Assembly: GCF_002929225.1 (NCBI RefSeq)
Contig: NZ_PISM01000021.1
Location: 186,001-250,000 of the forward strand
Direction: 5' to 3'
Source: Stutzerimonas kunmingensis
GTDB lineage: Bacteria > Pseudomonadota > Gammaproteobacteria > Pseudomonadales > Pseudomonadaceae
DNA length: 64,000 nucleotides
In this document: positions 1 through 8,362 of the stretch, one piece after another
Position numbering within the stretch: position 1 is the stretch's first letter
Layout of the letters: every line of letters begins with the position of its first letter
The notes under the pieces: model-generated
Told to the model about the DNA's origin: nothing
Seen by the model: the letters and a program-made list of their open reading frames with translations, nothing else
The model's database searches: none
Program-made: the position numbers and the translations under genes

Positions 1-1130
1 AGGCCGTTGAGCGTCTTGGGGCCGTCGCAAGGCAACTTCCACCCGAGGGCCCGGTTTACCTCGCGAATGTAGGCGGCGCCATCGATCACCAGCGTGCCGT
101 CGTCCTGCGGGTGAATATCCGGGCTGCGCAGTACGTCCTGATTGCTGAACTCGCCGACGATCTCTTCGAGGATGTCCTCAAGCGTGACGATGCCGCGGAC
201 GTCGCCGTATTCGTCGACCACGATGCCGATCCGTCGCTTCTGCTTCTGGAAGTTCAGCAGCTGGGTGGAAAGCGGAGTATTTTCCGGTACGAAATAGGGT
301 TCGTTACAGGCTTCGAGCAGGCTTTCCTTGGTTAGCTGGTCATGACTGAGCAGGCGGGCAATCTGTCGCATATGGACGATGCCTTCGATCTGGTTGATGT
401 CGTTGCGAAACACCGGCAGGCGAGTATGTGGCGTGGTGCGCAGCTGACCGATGATCGATTCCAGATCGTCATCGAGATCGATCCCGGTAACCTCGTTGCG
501 CGGGATCATGATGTCGTCGACAGTGACCCGCTCCAGGTCGAGAATGCCGAGCAACATGCTCTGGCGATTCAGCGGCAGGTCGGTGCCGGATTCGCGTACG
601 ACGCTGCGTAGCTCCTCGGTGGACAGGCTGTCGTTGCCCTTGTTGGACAGGTCGACGCCAAGCAACTTGAGCAGTCCGTTGCTTACCCAGCCGAGCATGG
701 CAACCAGAGGATAAAGCACCTTCTGCAGCAGCTTCAGCGGTAGGCTGACCGGGTAGGCGACAATCTCCGGGCGTAGTGCGGCCAGGGTTTTCGGCGTGAT
801 TTCGCCGAAGATCAGCAAGATGATGGTCAGGCCGATGGTGGCAATCGCGATCCCAGCTTCGCCCCATAGCTGCATCGCGAGCACGGTAGCGATGGATGAG
901 GCCAGGATGTTGACGAAGTTGTTGCCAACCAGAATGGTGCCCAGCAGGCGGTCAGGATGGGCCAGCAGTTCGCTGGCGCGCTGCGCGCCTCGATGCCCTT
1001 CCTTGGCCTGATGCCTGAGGCGGTAGCGGTTGAGGCTGAGCATGCCGGTTTCGGAACTGGAGAAGAACGCCGAGCACAGCAGCAGAAAGACCAGCAGTCC
1101 GACCAGAAAGCCGGGGTGTAGATTTTCCAC
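1..1130 (-). CDS. CorC/HlyC-family CBS-domain membrane protein (C-terminus cut by window edge)
   Basis: Integral membrane protein of the CNNM/CorC type, a family linked to magnesium or cobalt efflux or tolerance. Read on the minus strand, it begins at a GTG with the residues VENLHPGFLVGLLVFLLLC. A DUF21 transmembrane region of about 190 residues follows, including the family-typical FFSSSETGMLSLNRYRLRHQ stretch and GEITPKTLA. Two CBS domains come next, with the segments VTVDDIMIPRNEV and GIVVDEYGDVRGIVTLEDILEEIVGE. The C-terminal CorC/HlyC domain starts before the window ends (IDGAAYIREVN). The GTG lies 17 bases from the stop of the downstream-coordinate neighbour, so the two minus-strand genes are probably cotranscribed. 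The exact transport substrate cannot be told from sequence. Confidence 0.9.
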   Translation of the reverse strand, partial: MENLHPGFLVGLLVFLLLCSAFFSSSETGMLSLNRYRLRHQAKEGHRGAQRASELLAHPDRLLGTILVGNNFVNILASSIATVLAMQLWGEAGIAIATIGLTIILLIFGEITPKTLAALRPEIVAYPVSLPLKLLQKVLYPLVAMLGWVSNGLLKLLGVDLSNKGNDSLSTEELRSVVRESGTDLPLNRQSMLLGILDLERVTVDDIMIPRNEVTGIDLDDDLESIIGQLRTTPHTRLPVFRNDINQIEGIVHMRQIARLLSHDQLTKESLLEACNEPYFVPENTPLSTQLLNFQKQKRRIGIVVDEYGDVRGIVTLEDILEEIVGEFSNQDVLRSPDIHPQDDGTLVIDGAAYIREVNRALGWKLPCDGPKTLNG

Positions 1131-1147
1131 GGGTTAGCCTGTTTGCG

Positions 1148-1948
1148 TCAGATGTGCAGGATGAATTCGCGGACGAGCTTGCTGCCGAAATACGCCAGCA
1201 TCAGCAGGCAGAAACCGACCAGTGTCCAGCGGATGGCCTTGTAGCCGCGCCAGCCAAGCTGGTGGCGCCCCCACAGCAGCAGGCCGAAGACGATCCAGGC
1301 AACCACCGAAAGGAGTGTCTTGTGGACCAGGTGCTGCGCAAAAAGGTCATCAAGAAACAGCCAGCCGGAAAGCAGTGAGGCGGACAGAAGCAGCCAACCT
1401 GCCCAGAGAAAGCCGAACAACAGGCTTTCCATCGTCTGCAGAGGCGGGAAGTTGCGGATCAGGCCCGAGGGATGCTTGTGCTTGAGGTGATGATCCTGCA
1501 GCAGCAGCAACAAGGCCTGGAAGACCGCAATGGTCAGCATGCCGTAGGCCAGGATCGACAGCAGGATATGCGCGAGTATGCCCGGCTCCTCGGCAATCGC
1601 AGGTGCAGTGCCGGATGGGGCGAACTGGGCGAAGAGTACCGTCAGGCAGCCCAGTGGAAAGAGCAGCAGCAGCAGGTTTTCCACTGGCATCCGATGCAGC
1701 GCCAGTAGTATCAGCAGGATGACAGCGGCGGCAATCAGGCTTGAGGCGGTGAAGAAGTCCAAGTGCAGGCCGCTTGGTGATATCAGCTGGATGAAAAGGC
1801 TGATCCCATGGGCAAGCAGAGCGAGCAGTCCGACTGTCAGCAGCAGACGTCTGTCCGGCACGGCGCGTTGTGCCAGACGCAAACTTTGATAACCCGTGGC
1901 GCCGGCATACAGAGCCGCGGCGGCAAGGCTGGGTAGCAGAGGGTGCAT
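1148..1948 (-). CDS. Cytochrome c assembly (CcsA/YpjD-like) inner-membrane protein
   Basis: Polytopic membrane protein of about 266 residues, related to the CcsA/HemX/YpjD family. Successive hydrophobic helices fill it, and it carries family-style segments such as AEEPGILAHILLSILAYG and HLVHKTLLSVVAWIVFG, with histidines placed as expected for heme-handling members. The longest possible ORF begins at 2005, but I prefer the ATG at 1948 (MHPLLPSLAAAALYAG), because it leads straight into the first membrane helix. It sits divergent to ffh, which is the usual Pseudomonas arrangement, and upstream of the CorC-like gene. A role in cytochrome c maturation is suggested by family name only; many YpjD proteins have no proven function. 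Confidence 0.85.
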   Translation of the reverse strand: MHPLLPSLAAAALYAGATGYQSLRLAQRAVPDRRLLLTVGLLALLAHGISLFIQLISPSGLHLDFFTASSLIAAAVILLILLALHRMPVENLLLLLFPLGCLTVLFAQFAPSGTAPAIAEEPGILAHILLSILAYGMLTIAVFQALLLLLQDHHLKHKHPSGLIRNFPPLQTMESLLFGFLWAGWLLLSASLLSGWLFLDDLFAQHLVHKTLLSVVAWIVFGLLLWGRHQLGWRGYKAIRWTLVGFCLLMLAYFGSKLVREFILHI

Positions 1949-2155
1949 AAGTTCCGGTAACGGGCTCGAAAGGTCGTGAGTGTGGCACAAAGACCCGAGG
2001 CGCAAAAGCGGTGGCCGGGTTACGGATCGTCACGGCGTGCGATGCGCCGCATGCTGCGCCATCCATCCCTGGCTTCGGGTCGCGCGGCGGCTGGCGCGGT
2101 CAGGTAAATACGAAAAGCCGTGCAGTCGGGGTACCGGCCTGACGCCCGCACCTTC

Positions 2156-2161
2156 TATAAT
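2156..2161 (+). promoter_or_regulatory. Likely -10 element of the ffh promoter
   Basis: A perfect TATAAT lies 33 bases before the ffh ATG, in the 246-bp divergent region between ffh and the YpjD-like gene. I do not see a good -35 hexamer at the right spacing, so the call rests on the -10 alone. Nothing else stands out in this intergenic stretch. Confidence 0.5.
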
Positions 2162-2194
2162 CTCGCCCTTCAGCACCCCAGCGTGGAATGGCTC

Positions 2195-3571
2195 ATGTTC
2201 GAAAACCTAACCGACCGCCTCTCACAAACGCTTCGCCACGTCACCGGCAAGGCGAAGCTGACCGAGGACAACATCAAGGACACGCTGCGTGAAGTGCGGA
2301 TGGCGCTGCTTGAGGCCGACGTCGCACTGCCGGTGGTCAAGGAGTTCGTCAATCGGGTCAAGGAGCGCGCTGTTGGCACCGAGGTCTCGAAGAGCCTGAC
2401 TCCGGGTCAGGCGTTCGTGAAGATCGTTCGCGCAGAGCTGGAAGAGTTGATGGGCGCGGCCAACGAGGACCTGGTGCTTCAGGTCACTCCGCCGGCCGTG
2501 GTGCTGATGGCCGGCCTGCAGGGGGCGGGTAAGACCACCACCGTGGGGAAGCTGGCGCGCTTCCTCAAGGAGCGCAAGAAGAAGAGCGTGCTGGTGGTTT
2601 CGGCTGACGTCTATCGTCCGGCTGCGATCAAGCAGCTCGAAACCCTGGCTGGCGAAGTGGGTGTGACCTTCTTCCCTTCCGATATCAGCCAGAAGCCGGT
2701 GGAGATCGCCCAGGCGGCCATCCGTGAAGCCAAGCTCAATTTCATTGATGTGGTGCTGGTGGATACTGCCGGTCGTCTGGCCGTAGATGCCGAGATGATG
2801 GCCGAGATCCAGGCTGTACACGCCGCGATCAATCCTGCCGAAACGCTGTTCGTGGTCGATGCCATGACGGGCCAGGACGCGGCAAATACCGCCAAGGCGT
2901 TCGGCGAAGCACTGCCGCTGACCGGTGTGGTGTTGACCAAGGTGGATGGCGATGCGCGTGGTGGTGCCGCGCTTTCGGTGCGGCACGTGACCGGGAAGCC
3001 GATCAAGTTCCTCGGCATGGGCGAGAAGAGTGACGCCCTTGAACCTTTCCATCCGGATCGTATTGCCTCGCGCATCCTCGGCATGGGCGATGTGCTCAGC
3101 CTTATCGAGCAGGCCGAGCAGACCCTTGATCGCGAGAAGGCCGAGAAGCTCACCAAGAAGCTCAAGAAGGGCAAAGGGTTCGATCTCGAGGACTTCCGCG
3201 ATCAGCTGCAGCAGATGAAGAACATGGGCGGCCTCGGTGGCTTGATGGACAAGCTGCCATCCATAGGTGGCGTCAACCTGTCGCAGATGGGGCATGCTCA
3301 GGGCGCAGCGGAGAAGCAGTTCATGCAGATGGAGGCGATCATCAACTCGATGACGCCTGCCGAGCGACGCAATCCTGACATCATCAGTGGATCGCGCAAG
3401 CGCCGTATCGCCATGGGGTCAGGTACTCAGGTGCAGGATATCGGCCGGCTGATCAAGCAGCACAAGCAGATGCAGAAGATGATGAAAAAGGTCACCGGCA
3501 AGGGTGGCATGACCAAGATGATGCGCGGCATGGGCGGCATGTTCCCAGGCGGCGGTATGCCGAAGTTCTAG
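2195..3571 (+). CDS. ffh: Signal recognition particle GTPase Ffh
   Basis: The protein component of SRP binds 4.5S RNA and signal sequences, and it delivers ribosome-nascent chains to FtsY at the membrane. The 458-residue product has an N-domain helix bundle (residues about 1-90). The G domain follows, with P-loop GLQGAGKTTTVGKLA, G3 DTAGRLAVD and G4 TKVDGDARGG. The methionine-rich M domain closes the protein (MQKMMKKVTGKGGMTKMMRG, GGMFPGGGMPKF). The reading frame is open further upstream to 2120, but MFENLTDRLSQ at 2195 is the universal Ffh start. A separate promoter precedes rpsP downstream, so ffh is probably its own transcript. Confidence 0.98.
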   Translation: MFENLTDRLSQTLRHVTGKAKLTEDNIKDTLREVRMALLEADVALPVVKEFVNRVKERAVGTEVSKSLTPGQAFVKIVRAELEELMGAANEDLVLQVTPPAVVLMAGLQGAGKTTTVGKLARFLKERKKKSVLVVSADVYRPAAIKQLETLAGEVGVTFFPSDISQKPVEIAQAAIREAKLNFIDVVLVDTAGRLAVDAEMMAEIQAVHAAINPAETLFVVDAMTGQDAANTAKAFGEALPLTGVVLTKVDGDARGGAALSVRHVTGKPIKFLGMGEKSDALEPFHPDRIASRILGMGDVLSLIEQAEQTLDREKAEKLTKKLKKGKGFDLEDFRDQLQQMKNMGGLGGLMDKLPSIGGVNLSQMGHAQGAAEKQFMQMEAIINSMTPAERRNPDIISGSRKRRIAMGSGTQVQDIGRLIKQHKQMQKMMKKVTGKGGMTKMMRGMGGMFPGGGMPKF

Positions 3572-3668
3572 AAAGTGTCTTGTCGCGGCGCTGAGTCGCG
3601 ACGTAATGCGGTCTGCAGCCTGATGCCGGGTATCGCCTAGCTCCGGCTGAGACCTTTAGTAAAAGAGT

Positions 3669-3696
3669 TTGCAAAATCCCCGGCATTCCTTAAAAT
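3669..3696 (+). promoter_or_regulatory. Sigma70-type promoter for the rpsP-rimM-trmD-rplS operon
   Basis: TTGCAA (3669-3674) and TAAAAT (3691-3696) are separated by 16 bases and lie about 80 bases before the rpsP ATG. The GC-rich tract after the -10 resembles the discriminator of a growth-rate-controlled ribosomal promoter. The position in the 203-bp gap between ffh and rpsP fits a start of the ribosomal operon. Confidence 0.65.
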
Positions 3697-3774
3697 GTGC
3701 GGCCTTTCGGGCCTAGGCCCATTTTAAGTGTGTGCCTTAAGTAAGTTAGCACCGACTACAGGAACGATGTTCAC

Positions 3775-4026
3775 ATGGTAACTATTCGTCTCGCCCGTGG
3801 CGGCTCCAAGAAGCGCCCTTTCTACCACCTGACCGTGACCAACAGCCGCAACCCGCGTGATGGTCGCTTCGTCGAGCGCATCGGTTTCTTCAACCCGATC
3901 GCCACTGGTGCGGAAGTGAAGCTTTCTGTAAACCAGGAGCGCGCTACTTACTGGCTGAGCCAGGGCGCACAGCCGTCTGAGCGCGTTGCTCAGCTGCTGA
4001 AGGAAGCTGCCAAGGCCGCTGCCTGA
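3775..4026 (+). CDS. rpsP: 30S ribosomal protein S16
   Basis: Small-subunit ribosomal protein of 83 residues that helps 16S rRNA fold during 30S assembly. The N-terminus [19 protein letters not shown] is the hallmark S16 sequence, followed by [20 protein letters not shown]. Its length matches the bacterial family. It is the first gene of the four-gene operon rpsP-rimM-trmD-rplS, with only five bases between its stop and the rimM ATG. Confidence 0.98.
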   Translation: MVTIRLARGGSKKRPFYHLTVTNSRNPRDGRFVERIGFFNPIATGAEVKLSVNQERATYWLSQGAQPSERVAQLLKEAAKAAA

Positions 4027-4031
4027 ATCTC

Positions 4032-4568
4032 ATGAACGCAACGTCTGCTCCGGTCGATGACCTGGTTGTCATCGGCAAGATCGTTTCGGTGCATGGCGTG
4101 CGCGGTGACGTAAAGGTCTACTCCTTTACTGATCCGATCGACAACCTGCTGAACTATCGACGCTGGACGCTGAGGCGAGGCGACGAGGTGAAGCAGGTCG
4201 AGTTGGTCAAGGGGCGCCTCCAGGGAAAGATCCTGGTGGCAACGCTGAGTGGGTTGGATGATCGCGAAGTTGCGCGTACCTACGCCGATTTCGAGATATG
4301 CATCCCGCGTAGCGAACTGCCCGCCTTGGACGACGGTGAGTACTACTGGTATCAGCTTCAGGGCTTGAAGGTCATCAATCAGGCTGAGCAGTTGCTTGGT
4401 CAGATCGATCACCTGCTTGAAACCGGAGCCAACGACGTGATGGTCGTGAAGCCTTGTGCTGAAAGCCTGGACGATCGCGAACGTCTGTTGCCTTACACCG
4501 ATCAATGCGTGTTGAAGATCGATCTGGTAGCGGGCGAGATGCAGGTCGATTGGGACGCGGATTTCTGA
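4032..4568 (+). CDS. rimM: 16S rRNA processing / ribosome maturation factor RimM
   Basis: Assembly factor that binds S19 and helps mature the 30S head. The 178-residue product has an N-terminal RimM beta-barrel ([34 protein letters not shown]) and a C-terminal PRC-barrel that starts near [13 protein letters not shown]. It ends with QVDWDADF, a typical RimM tail. It lies between rpsP and trmD in the standard order, and the trmD ATG follows its stop by five bases. Confidence 0.97.
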   Translation: MNATSAPVDDLVVIGKIVSVHGVRGDVKVYSFTDPIDNLLNYRRWTLRRGDEVKQVELVKGRLQGKILVATLSGLDDREVARTYADFEICIPRSELPALDDGEYYWYQLQGLKVINQAEQLLGQIDHLLETGANDVMVVKPCAESLDDRERLLPYTDQCVLKIDLVAGEMQVDWDADF

Positions 4569-4573
4569 ACGGC

Positions 4574-5326
4574 ATGTCCGCTTTGCGCGTCGAGGTCATC
4601 AGCCTTTTCCCGGATATGTTCGCAGCGATATGTGACTACGGGATTACCAGTCGTGCCGTGAAGCAGGGGTTGTTGCAGGTGAGCTGCTGGAACCCCAGAA
4701 GCTACACCGAAGACCGCCACCAAACAGTGGACGACCGCCCATTCGGCGGTGGCCCCGGCATGGTGATGAAGATCAAGCCGCTCGAGCTTGCCTTGGCTGA
4801 CGCCAAACAGGCTGCGGGTGAGACGGCGAAGGTGATCTACCTCTCGCCGCAGGGGCGCCAGCTGAAACAGGCTGATGTCCGCGAGATGGCAAAAGAGGAT
4901 GCGCTTATCCTGATTGCCGGTCGCTACGAAGGTATTGATGAGCGCTTCATCGAAGCGCATGTCGATGAGGAATGGTCGATTGGTGATTACGTGTTGTCCG
5001 GTGGCGAGTTGCCGGCAATGGTGCTGATCGACGCCGTGACGAGGCTGCTTCCGGGTGCCCTGGGTCATGCTGGTTCCGCCGAGGAGGATTCGTTCACCGA
5101 CGGCCTGCTCGACTGTCCGCACTACACGCGTCCTGAGGTGTATGCGGGTAAATGTGTTCCTGATGTGCTGCTCAGCGGCAACCACGAACACATCCGACGC
5201 TGGCGCTTGCAGCAGTCCCTTGGAAGGACCTGGGAGCGCCGCGCCGATCTTCTGGATAGCCGCTCGCTTTCTGGAGAAGAACAGAAGCTGCTGGCGGAAT
5301 ACATCCGCCAGCGGGACGATAGTTAA
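4574..5326 (+). CDS. trmD: tRNA (guanine-N1-)-methyltransferase TrmD
   Basis: This enzyme methylates G37 of tRNAs with S-adenosylmethionine, which prevents +1 frameshifting. The 250-residue product carries the SPOUT knot signature ([20 protein letters not shown], then [14 protein letters not shown]). It also has the N-terminal [12 protein letters not shown] and the catalytic-region motif [13 protein letters not shown]. The frame is open back to 4505 inside rimM, but [13 protein letters not shown] at 4574 matches the family start. It is followed by rplS after 42 bases. Confidence 0.98.
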   Translation: MSALRVEVISLFPDMFAAICDYGITSRAVKQGLLQVSCWNPRSYTEDRHQTVDDRPFGGGPGMVMKIKPLELALADAKQAAGETAKVIYLSPQGRQLKQADVREMAKEDALILIAGRYEGIDERFIEAHVDEEWSIGDYVLSGGELPAMVLIDAVTRLLPGALGHAGSAEEDSFTDGLLDCPHYTRPEVYAGKCVPDVLLSGNHEHIRRWRLQQSLGRTWERRADLLDSRSLSGEEQKLLAEYIRQRDDS

Positions 5327-5368
5327 CGTATCGATGGCAACCCACAGGGTTGACCTTAGGAGCACAGC

Positions 5369-5719
5369 ATGACCAACAAGATCATTCAGCAGCTCGAAGC
5401 CGAGCAGATGAACAAAGAAATCCCGCCGTTCGCACCGGGCGACACCGTTATCGTTCAGGTGAAGGTGAAGGAAGGCGAGCGTCAGCGTCTGCAGGCCTTC
5501 GAAGGCGTCGTGATTGGCAAGCGCAACCGCGGTCTGAACAGTGCTTTCACCGTTCGCAAGATCTCCAACGGTGTAGGCGTCGAGCGTACTTTCCAGAGCT
5601 ACAGCCCGATGGTCGACAGCATCAGCGTCAAGCGTCGCGGTGACGTGCGCAAGGCCAAGCTGTACTACCTCCGCGCGCTGTCCGGCAAGGCCGCTCGCAT
5701 CAAGGAAAAGCTGGTCTAA
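5369..5719 (+). CDS. rplS: 50S ribosomal protein L19
   Basis: Large-subunit protein at the 30S-50S interface. The 116-residue product has the L19 features [37 protein letters not shown] and the tail [19 protein letters not shown]. It is preceded by a good Shine-Dalgarno (taggagcac) and is the last gene of the rpsP operon, with an intrinsic terminator directly after its stop. Confidence 0.98.
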   Translation: MTNKIIQQLEAEQMNKEIPPFAPGDTVIVQVKVKEGERQRLQAFEGVVIGKRNRGLNSAFTVRKISNGVGVERTFQSYSPMVDSISVKRRGDVRKAKLYYLRALSGKAARIKEKLV

Positions 5720-5732
5720 GACCGCGGTTCCG

Positions 5733-5762
5733 CAAAAAAGCAGCCCTCGGGCTGCTTTTTTC
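5733..5762 (+). terminator. Rho-independent terminator after rplS
   Basis: An A-run leads into the inverted repeat AGCAGCCC-tc-GGGCTGCT, which ends in a run of T. It starts 14 bases after the rplS stop and closes the ribosomal operon. Confidence 0.9.
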
Positions 5763-5909
5763 GTTTCTAGGGCCTGCTGATCCCGGCGGAGCGAGACTGG
5801 TGCCTGCGATTGGGGCGGCGATCGGATGAAGAGATTCCGATTCGTTTGCGCTCTGGCCGCGTCGGGACGCCTGTGGAAAACTGTTGCACCCCTTCTGATT
5901 GAAGCTGTC

Positions 5910-6806
5910 ATGCCTGCACTCGACGACCCCATCATCGACCGTTACCTCGATGCGCTCTGGCTGGAAAAAGGGCTGGCGGACAATAGCCGCGAGGCCTACC
6001 GCAGCGACCTCGCATTGTTCAACGGCTGGCTGGAGGAGCGAGGCGTTCGACTTGCCACCGCCGGGCGCGAGATCATTCTCGATCACCTCGCATGGCGTCT
6101 GAACAATGGTTACAAGGCGCGCTCCACGGCGCGCTTTCTGTCAGGCTTACGGGGCTTTTATCGCTACCTGTTACGCGAGGGCGAGATCGCCGGCGATCCG
6201 ACGTTGCGCGTGGATCTGCCACTGCTTGGACGTCCCTTGCCGAAAGCACTGTCCGAAGCCGATGTAGAGGCATTGCTGACGGCGCCAGATATTGGAGAGC
6301 CGTTAGGTCTGCGTGATCGCGCCATGCTCGAGGTGCTTTATGCCTGCGGGTTGCGGGTTACCGAGTTGATCAGCCTGACGCTCGAGCAGGTCAGCATGCG
6401 CCAGGGCGTCGTGCGAACGTTCGGCAAAGGCAATAAAGAGCGTCTTGTGCCGCTTGGCGATGAAGCTTTGCACTGGCTGGAGCGTTATCAGCGCGATGGT
6501 CGTGAACTCTTGCTCTCGGGCAAGGCCAGTGATGTACTGTTTCCCAGTCAGCGCGGTGGCCAGATGACACGCCAGACCTTCTGGCACCGGATCAAGCTGT
6601 ACGCGAAGGTCGCTGGTGTCGCCGCATCGATTTCACCGCATACCTTGCGCCACGCTTTCGCCACGCACTTGCTCAACCATGGCGCGGATCTGCGCACCGT
6701 CCAGATGTTGCTTGGTCACAGCGACCTGTCGACCACTCAGATCTACACCCACATTGCGCGAGCGCGGTTGCAGGAGTTGCATGCGGCGCACCATCCACGC
6801 GGCTAG
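5910..6806 (+). CDS. xerD: Tyrosine site-specific recombinase XerD
   Basis: Partner of XerC in resolving chromosome dimers at dif near the terminus. The 298-residue product has the N-terminal SAM-like core-binding domain (IDRYLDALWLEKGLADNS). The catalytic domain holds the Arg in YACGLRVTELISL, the HTLRHAFATHLLNHGADLR block with H-x-x-R, the LLGHSDLSTTQIYTH block and the Tyr nucleophile. The frame extends upstream to 5826, but MPALDDPIIDRYLD fits the known family start and length. In Pseudomonas xerD sits just ahead of dsbC, as here. Confidence 0.96.
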   Translation: MPALDDPIIDRYLDALWLEKGLADNSREAYRSDLALFNGWLEERGVRLATAGREIILDHLAWRLNNGYKARSTARFLSGLRGFYRYLLREGEIAGDPTLRVDLPLLGRPLPKALSEADVEALLTAPDIGEPLGLRDRAMLEVLYACGLRVTELISLTLEQVSMRQGVVRTFGKGNKERLVPLGDEALHWLERYQRDGRELLLSGKASDVLFPSQRGGQMTRQTFWHRIKLYAKVAGVAASISPHTLRHAFATHLLNHGADLRTVQMLLGHSDLSTTQIYTHIARARLQELHAAHHPRG

Positions 6807-6930
6807 GGCAGAGCGCCGGCGCTGGTAGGCCGTGGTCTCGGCGGCGGCCCAGAGAAGCAGCTAGCAGTTTGTACGGCATGGCTATGATAGGCTTTGCGCC
6901 TTTCCCCGATTGTCGCTGCCAGGAGTTTCC

Positions 6931-7656
6931 ATGGGCGTGATTCGTATGTTCGCTGCCGCCGTTGCAGGTCTGGCCAGCGTTGTTGTAATGGCCGCCGATC
7001 CGGATCAGGCGATTCGCCAGTCTTTGCAGAAGATCCAGCCGGACATGCCCATCGAGGCTATTGCCGAGAGCCCGATGCCCGGGGTTTATCAGGTTCAGCT
7101 GGAGGGCGGGCGGCAGCTGTATGCCAGCGCTGATGGGCAGTTCGTCATCCAGGGCTATCTCTACCAGTTCAAGGATGGTCAGGCCGTCAACCTGACCGAG
7201 CAGGCTCAAAGCAAGTCGGTGGCCAAGCAGATCAACTCGATCCCGGCCAGCGAGATGGTGGTGTTCGCGCCCAAGGAACCCAAGACCCATATCACCGTAT
7301 TTACCGATACTGACTGTGGCTACTGCCAGAAGCTGCACAGCGAGGTTTCGCAGTTGAACCGCCTCGGCGTTGAGGTTCGCTATGTCGCGTTTCCTCGGCA
7401 GGGCATGGGTAGCCATGGGGCCAATACCCTGACCAGCGTGTGGTGCGCCAAGGATCGCCAGGACGCCATGAACAAGGCCAAGGCGCGTGAAGATCTGCCC
7501 ACAGCCAGCTGCGAGACGCCTATCGAAAAGCAGTATCAGCTTGGCCAGATGATCGGCGTACAGGGCACGCCTGCCATCATTCTCGCCAACGGTCAGATGA
7601 TTCCCGGCTATCAGCCGGCGGCCCAATTAGCAGAAGTTGCGCTCGCTGCCGAGTAA
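6931..7656 (+). CDS. dsbC: Thiol:disulfide interchange protein DsbC
   Basis: Periplasmic disulfide isomerase. The 241-residue precursor has a signal peptide (MGVIRMFAAAVAGLASVVVM, cut near AADP), an N-terminal dimerisation domain and a thioredoxin fold with the active-site motif CGYC in FTDTDCGYCQKLHSEV. A second cysteine pair lies near WCAKD and ASCET, and the cis-Pro loop reads QGTPAIILANGQMIPGY. I chose the ATG at 6931 because an AGGAG sits seven bases upstream and the signal peptide begins there. DsbD would keep it reduced; dsbD is not in this window. Confidence 0.96.
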   Translation: MGVIRMFAAAVAGLASVVVMAADPDQAIRQSLQKIQPDMPIEAIAESPMPGVYQVQLEGGRQLYASADGQFVIQGYLYQFKDGQAVNLTEQAQSKSVAKQINSIPASEMVVFAPKEPKTHITVFTDTDCGYCQKLHSEVSQLNRLGVEVRYVAFPRQGMGSHGANTLTSVWCAKDRQDAMNKAKAREDLPTASCETPIEKQYQLGQMIGVQGTPAIILANGQMIPGYQPAAQLAEVALAAE

Positions 7657-7760
7657 TACGTTGAGGCCATTGGTCCGATTCATTCGGGCTGATTGCCGAT
7701 AGTGGAACTGGCTGGCCTGATGCGTTCAAAACCCTAAGGGTCTGAATGAGGAGGGTCGTG

Positions 7761-8276
7761 ATGAAGCTCGAAGGTTCCTGTCACTGTCAGGCTGTGCGGT
7801 TCAGCCTTGAATCCGCGCAGCCGTATCCTTTCATGCGCTGCTACTGCTCGATCTGTCGCAAGACAGCGGGTGGCGGCGGCTACGCGATCAATCTTGGTGG
7901 TGACTATCGAAGCCTGCAGGTCGAGGGGAGGGAGCATCTTGGCGTCTACCAGGCGCGTATCACCGATGCCGAGACTGGCGAGGTAAAGATCAGTGATGGT
8001 CGCCGCCACTTCTGTCGACACTGCGCCAGTGCGTTGTGGTTGTGGGATCCGAACTGGCCCGAGCTGGTGCATCCCTTCGCATCGGCGATCGACACCGATC
8101 TGCCCGTCCCGCCGGAGCACACGCATCTGATGCTCGACTCCAAGGCCAGTTGGGTAGAGCCGCAAGTACAGGGGCATGATCGCTGTTTTGCCGAATACCC
8201 GGATGAGTCGCTCGCGCAATGGCATCAGCGGTTGGAGCTTGACGATGGGGGCGCGCCCGCCGCAAGGCGAGGCTGA
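7761..8276 (+). CDS. GFA-family (glutathione-dependent formaldehyde-activating-like) zinc protein
   Basis: A 171-residue protein with the Mss4-like/GFA fold. Zinc-ligand cysteines are visible in LEGSCHCQAVRFS, RCYCSICRKTAGGGG and RRHFCRHCASALW, the usual C-x-C, C-x-x-C, C-x-x-C layout. The ATG at 7761 is preceded by GAGGAGG at a good distance; an in-frame ATG at 7746 overlaps that ribosome-binding site and is less likely. Family members include the S-hydroxymethylglutathione synthase Gfa, but many are of unknown function, so the reaction is not assigned. It sits between dsbC and hom, which are direct neighbours in other pseudomonads as I recall. Confidence 0.85.
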   Translation: MKLEGSCHCQAVRFSLESAQPYPFMRCYCSICRKTAGGGGYAINLGGDYRSLQVEGREHLGVYQARITDAETGEVKISDGRRHFCRHCASALWLWDPNWPELVHPFASAIDTDLPVPPEHTHLMLDSKASWVEPQVQGHDRCFAEYPDESLAQWHQRLELDDGGAPAARRG

Positions 8277-8362
8277 TTGACTAAAAGCTGCTCCCTTCGT
8301 AATGTGCGACTCTTTTGTCGACCGGCAGGTCCGGTCGTCTCGCTGTGAATGGGGAGTTCAGC

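Noticed and set aside
5826..5909. N-terminal extension of XerD
   Set aside because: The extra 28 residues have no family match, and the conserved protein begins at 5910.
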